This document shows positions 61,239 to 64,000 of a DNA stretch of 64,000 nucleotides, piece by piece (the stretch's first letter is position 1; each line of letters starts with the position of its first letter). The stretch is from Bradyrhizobium sp. CER78 (GTDB taxonomy: Bacteria > Pseudomonadota > Alphaproteobacteria > Rhizobiales > Xanthobacteraceae). The stretch is from positions 310,001-374,000 of the forward strand of contig NZ_JARVWP010000001.1 of NCBI RefSeq assembly GCF_029846235.1. The letters are read 5' to 3'. The position numbers and the translations under genes were made by a program. A model generated the notes under the pieces. That model did no database searches and was not told the origin of the DNA. It was given only the letters and a program-made list of their open reading frames with translations.

Positions 61239-63495
61239 ATCGCCCATAGTGCGAGTTGCAATAGTAATTCTTGCCGCCGTAGCCGCTGTAGCGGCTCATC
61301 GCCGCAATATCGGCCTTGTTGAGCACGACGCCGAGCAGGTTCTCGTTGACCGCGCGCGCACTGCGCAGCGCGCGCTCGACTACCTGCACCTGGGTCTTGC
61401 CCCACTCCACGATGAAGACGAAGGAATCGACGAAGTGCGCGGTGATGCGGACATCGACCACCGGCGTGAGCGGCGGGAAATCGACGATCACGTAGTCATA
61501 ATGGCCGCGGGCCGCGTCGATGAAATCCTTCATCTGGTCGGAGGCCAGCACCTCGTGCGAATGCGCGATGCGCGACCGCGTGGCGCCGGGCAGGAAGGCA
61601 AGGCCGGTCTCCGGATCGCGCCACAGCACGTCGTGCAAGGTCGCATTGTTCGACAGCACGTCGAGGATGCCGCGCTCGGCGCTCGCGGCGACCTTGCGGC
61701 TGAGCGAGGGATTGCGCAGGTCGCAATCGACCAGCAGCACGCGCGCCCCGCTCTGAGCGACCAGTTGCGCGAACACGAAGGCCAGCGTCGACTTGCCCTC
61801 GTTGGGCAGCGCCGAGGTCAGGCCAAGGATCTTCGACGGCTTGGTGACGTTGAGGTCGGCATTGACCTTGATCGAGCGGATCGCTTCCGAGAAGCGCGAG
61901 AATGGCGCATCGATCGCCGCCCATAGCACCGGCTCGTCGCCACGCCGGATCGTGCGCGGCCCGACCGGCAGGTTGGGACGCCCGACCACCGGCGCCTTGA
62001 GCTGGCTTGGCGAGACGCGGGGAACGATGGCGACGCAATCGGCATCGAGGATGGTCTCGACCATTTCAGCGGTGCGGAACACCCGGTCATAGAGGTCGCG
62101 TAGCACGCCGAGCCCGAGCCCGGCGATCAGGCCACCGAGCGTCGAGAGCGCCAGCACGACCAGGGTCTGCGGATGGCTCTTGCTCAGGGGGCGCGAGGCA
62201 CGGGTGATCACCCGCGCCTCGCTGACCGGGAACGACTGCTGCTGCACATTTTCCATGTAGCGCTGCAGGAAATTGTCGTAGAGCGAGCGATAGGTTTGTG
62301 CGGAGCTCTCGAGCTCGCGCAGCGTGACCTGCGCCTGGTTGGTGGACTGCGACTGCGACACCGAATCGTTCACGGCGCGCTCGATCTCGTTCTGGCGCTG
62401 CACGGCGATCGCATAGTCGCTCTTGTAGCTCTCGGCGAGCCGCTTCAATTCGTCGATGATCGACGACTGGATCTCGCGCATCTGGTTGCGCAGATTGACG
62501 GCGGCCAGGTGATTGTAGCCATAGCGCGACGACCAGTCGGCCTCGCGGTTGGCCAGCTCGAGATATTGCGAACGCAGCTTGGTGATGACCTGGTTGTTCA
62601 GGGTATCAGCCACCGTGGCATCGGGGACGCCGCCCTTCACGACAGCCTCGATGCGGTCGAGCTTGGCCTTGGCGTCGGTGACCTGCGACTTCACGTGAAC
62701 CAGCTGCGTATTGAGCTCGCCGAGCTGCTGTTCGTTGAGCAGCTTGCCGCTGGAGGTGACGATGTTGTTGGTCTTCTTGTAGTCGAGCACCGCGCGTTCG
62801 GCATTGGATGCCTGCGTGCGTAGCTCCTTGATGCGGTCTTGCAGCCAGGCGCTGGCGCGGCGCGTCGCCTGGTACTTGGAATCGAGCTGGTCGACGATGT
62901 AGGCGTCCGCGACGGCGTTGGCGATCTGCGCCGCGCGCTCCGGATCGAGCGAGCGGAAGCTGACCTCGATCACATAGGTCATGCCGCGGCGGCGGACGTC
63001 GAGCTGCTTCTGGAAGGCGCGCACCGCACGCCGGGTCCGGTCGAATTCGTTGGACGGCGCGCTGCCGGCAAACAGGCCTGACACGAAATCCAGCACCGCG
63101 CCCGCCGCGCCGGCCCTGGAGCCGATGAATTCCGGATCTTCGTTGAGCTTGAGATCGCGGATCACCGCGAGCGCCACGTTCTCAGACTTGAGGATTTCGA
63201 CCTGGCTCTCGACCGCGGAGGAATCCACCGGGACGTCATTTGCCGGCGATTGCTGCTGGAAGGCCTGGAATTTGCGCGTGTCGATGATCATCGTGGCAAG
63301 CGCGGTATAGCTCGGCGCCGCGGTCATCAAATAGCAGATGCCGCCGAACAAACAGAGCCCGGCTGTCCCGAGGATCACCCAGTACTGCCGGAGCAGATAG
63401 GTGACGAAGGCGTCGAAGGTTTCCGCCAGCGACGGCAGTTCGGTCGGACGATTTCTCAGATCGACAGACGGCGGAATCTGGTTGCGCTGAAGCAT
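61222..63495 (-). CDS. wzc: Wzc-type polysaccharide co-polymerase and tyrosine autokinase
   Basis: 757 aa. It has two transmembrane helices (about 40-60 and 445-465) flanking a periplasmic coiled-coil domain of the Wzz type. The cytoplasmic BY-kinase domain follows: Walker A GLTSALPNEGKSTLAFVF, Walker A' RVLLVDCDLRNPSLSRKV, Walker B YDYVIVDFPPLTPVVDV. The C-terminal tail holds a cluster of seven Tyr within the last 25 residues (RYSGYGGKNYYCNSHYG then RYGY). It controls chain length and export through cycles of Tyr phosphorylation. No phosphatase (Wzb) is in the window. It is the first gene of the operon. Confidence 0.94.
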   Translation of the reverse strand: MLQRNQIPPSVDLRNRPTELPSLAETFDAFVTYLLRQYWVILGTAGLCLFGGICYLMTAAPSYTALATMIIDTRKFQAFQQQSPANDVPVDSSAVESQVEILKSENVALAVIRDLKLNEDPEFIGSRAGAAGAVLDFVSGLFAGSAPSNEFDRTRRAVRAFQKQLDVRRRGMTYVIEVSFRSLDPERAAQIANAVADAYIVDQLDSKYQATRRASAWLQDRIKELRTQASNAERAVLDYKKTNNIVTSSGKLLNEQQLGELNTQLVHVKSQVTDAKAKLDRIEAVVKGGVPDATVADTLNNQVITKLRSQYLELANREADWSSRYGYNHLAAVNLRNQMREIQSSIIDELKRLAESYKSDYAIAVQRQNEIERAVNDSVSQSQSTNQAQVTLRELESSAQTYRSLYDNFLQRYMENVQQQSFPVSEARVITRASRPLSKSHPQTLVVLALSTLGGLIAGLGLGVLRDLYDRVFRTAEMVETILDADCVAIVPRVSPSQLKAPVVGRPNLPVGPRTIRRGDEPVLWAAIDAPFSRFSEAIRSIKVNADLNVTKPSKILGLTSALPNEGKSTLAFVFAQLVAQSGARVLLVDCDLRNPSLSRKVAASAERGILDVLSNNATLHDVLWRDPETGLAFLPGATRSRIAHSHEVLASDQMKDFIDAARGHYDYVIVDFPPLTPVVDVRITAHFVDSFVFIVEWGKTQVQVVERALRSARAVNENLLGVVLNKADIAAMSRYSGYGGKNYYCNSHYGRYGYTE

Positions 63496-63624
63496 CTCGC
63501 CCTATCGCCGCGCCGGCAGGCTGATGCCTGCCCGCGCGCCCTCCAATGGCATCGGGTAGCGTCCCGCCGCCGACATCGAAGTGCATTGCTGCCGAGAGTT
63601 CTCCATTGGCGACCGGAAGCCCGC

Positions 63625-64000
63625 TCAGGGAGTCACTGTTGAAATCAGCGTGGTGCCGGTGCCCGTGATCGTCCCCGTCGTCGTGTTGCCCGAACTGCTG
63701 ACCGACGAGGTGAAGCTGAATATGCCGGTGTTCACGCTGTTGCCGTCGATGGCCTCGAGCGCGCCGCCTCGGGCGCCGGTGGTGCCGATCGCGCTGGTCT
63801 GGCCGCCGGATGCGCCGGCGCTGCCCGCGCCGCCGGCGCCGGTCGCAGCGGTGCCGCTGTCACCTGACGCTGCGGCAAACGCCATTACGGTGTCGAGATC
63901 CTTGGTGTCGGCGATCGCCTGCTGGATGCGCGTCGCAAAGGGCTGGTTGCTGCGCACCACGATGCGCGCGGCCTGGGCGAGACCGGCGGCGATCGCCGTC
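63625..64000 (-). CDS. Gly/Ser/Thr-rich protein, C-terminal part only
   Basis: The frame is open from the right edge (63999) to the stop at 63625, so this is the C-terminal 124 residues of a longer gene. The visible part begins TAIAAGLAQAARIVVRSNQP, continues with FATRIQQAIADTKDLDTVMA and ends in a low-complexity Gly/Ala/Ser/Thr tail. The family is not recognised. An internal GTG at 63960 could start a short protein, but the upstream codons keep the same composition. It is on the same strand as wzc and 129 bases upstream. Confidence 0.5.
   Translation of the reverse strand, partial: TAIAAGLAQAARIVVRSNQPFATRIQQAIADTKDLDTVMAFAAASGDSGTAATGAGGAGSAGASGGQTSAIGTTGARGGALEAIDGNSVNTGIFSFTSSVSSSGNTTTGTITGTGTTLISTVTP

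Overview
The window is high-GC alphaproteobacterial chromosome. A cytochrome c maturation operon of rhizobial cycHJKL type, a long N-terminal extension on HtrA/DegP, and dispersed palindromic repeats (GCATGATC...GATCATGC, AAAGCGCG...CGCGCTTT and a ~200 bp CACCTCTCCC element) suggest the Bradyrhizobium/Rhodopseudomonas group. The assignment rests on gene order, repeats and protein style only. I saw no tRNA, rRNA, CRISPR array, transposase or prophage.

Region 1 (1-14.5 kb) is mostly housekeeping. A minus-strand run holds ccmI-ccmE-ccmF-ccmH, then degP, then a response regulator cut by the left edge. It is followed by a small CPCC zinc-type protein, an unknown 464-aa protein, a two-component pair of PhoP/FeuP type, a VanZ-like membrane protein, galE, a small secreted Pro-rich protein and a periplasmic transglutaminase-like cysteine protease (BTLCP/LapG superfamily).

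Region 2 (14.8-34.9 kb) opens a large extracellular polysaccharide locus. It has an orphan ParA-type ATPase, a GT4, an unknown 309-aa protein, two very large GT2-containing proteins that converge and overlap, UDP-glucose dehydrogenase, the dTDP-rhamnose genes (rfbDC and rfbAB, divergent), a small methyltransferase-like protein, a GT92-like transferase, a secreted GH99/WbsX-like protein, a GT2 and a cytoplasmic WbsX-type protein.

Region 3 (35.2-43.7 kb) is a type I secretion island inside the polysaccharide locus. From the RTX gene downstream it holds: an RTX calcium-binding cargo protein with its own terminator; a short remnant of a second RTX gene; a methyltransferase; an HlyB-like ABC exporter whose C39-like domain lacks the catalytic Cys; an HlyD adaptor (TTG start); and a Sel1-repeat protein coupled to HlyD by an ATGA overlap.

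Region 4 (44.3-64 kb) is the polymerisation and export core. It includes GT4, a heparinase II/III-like lyase and a fused dehydrogenase/oxidoreductase (all coupled), a secreted GH39/PslG-like glycosidase, a divergent set (GT4, AlgD-type GDP-mannose dehydrogenase, methyltransferase), and a tight minus-strand operon: Wzc-type tyrosine autokinase, unknown helical protein, methyltransferase, GT4, Wzy-like polymerase, Wzx-like flippase and two more methyltransferases. The set fits a Wzx/Wzy-dependent, rhamnose- and uronate-containing, probably methylated exopolysaccharide. The initiating sugar-phosphate transferase and the outer-membrane Wza protein are not in the window and may lie beyond its right edge, where a Gly/Ser/Thr-rich protein is cut off.
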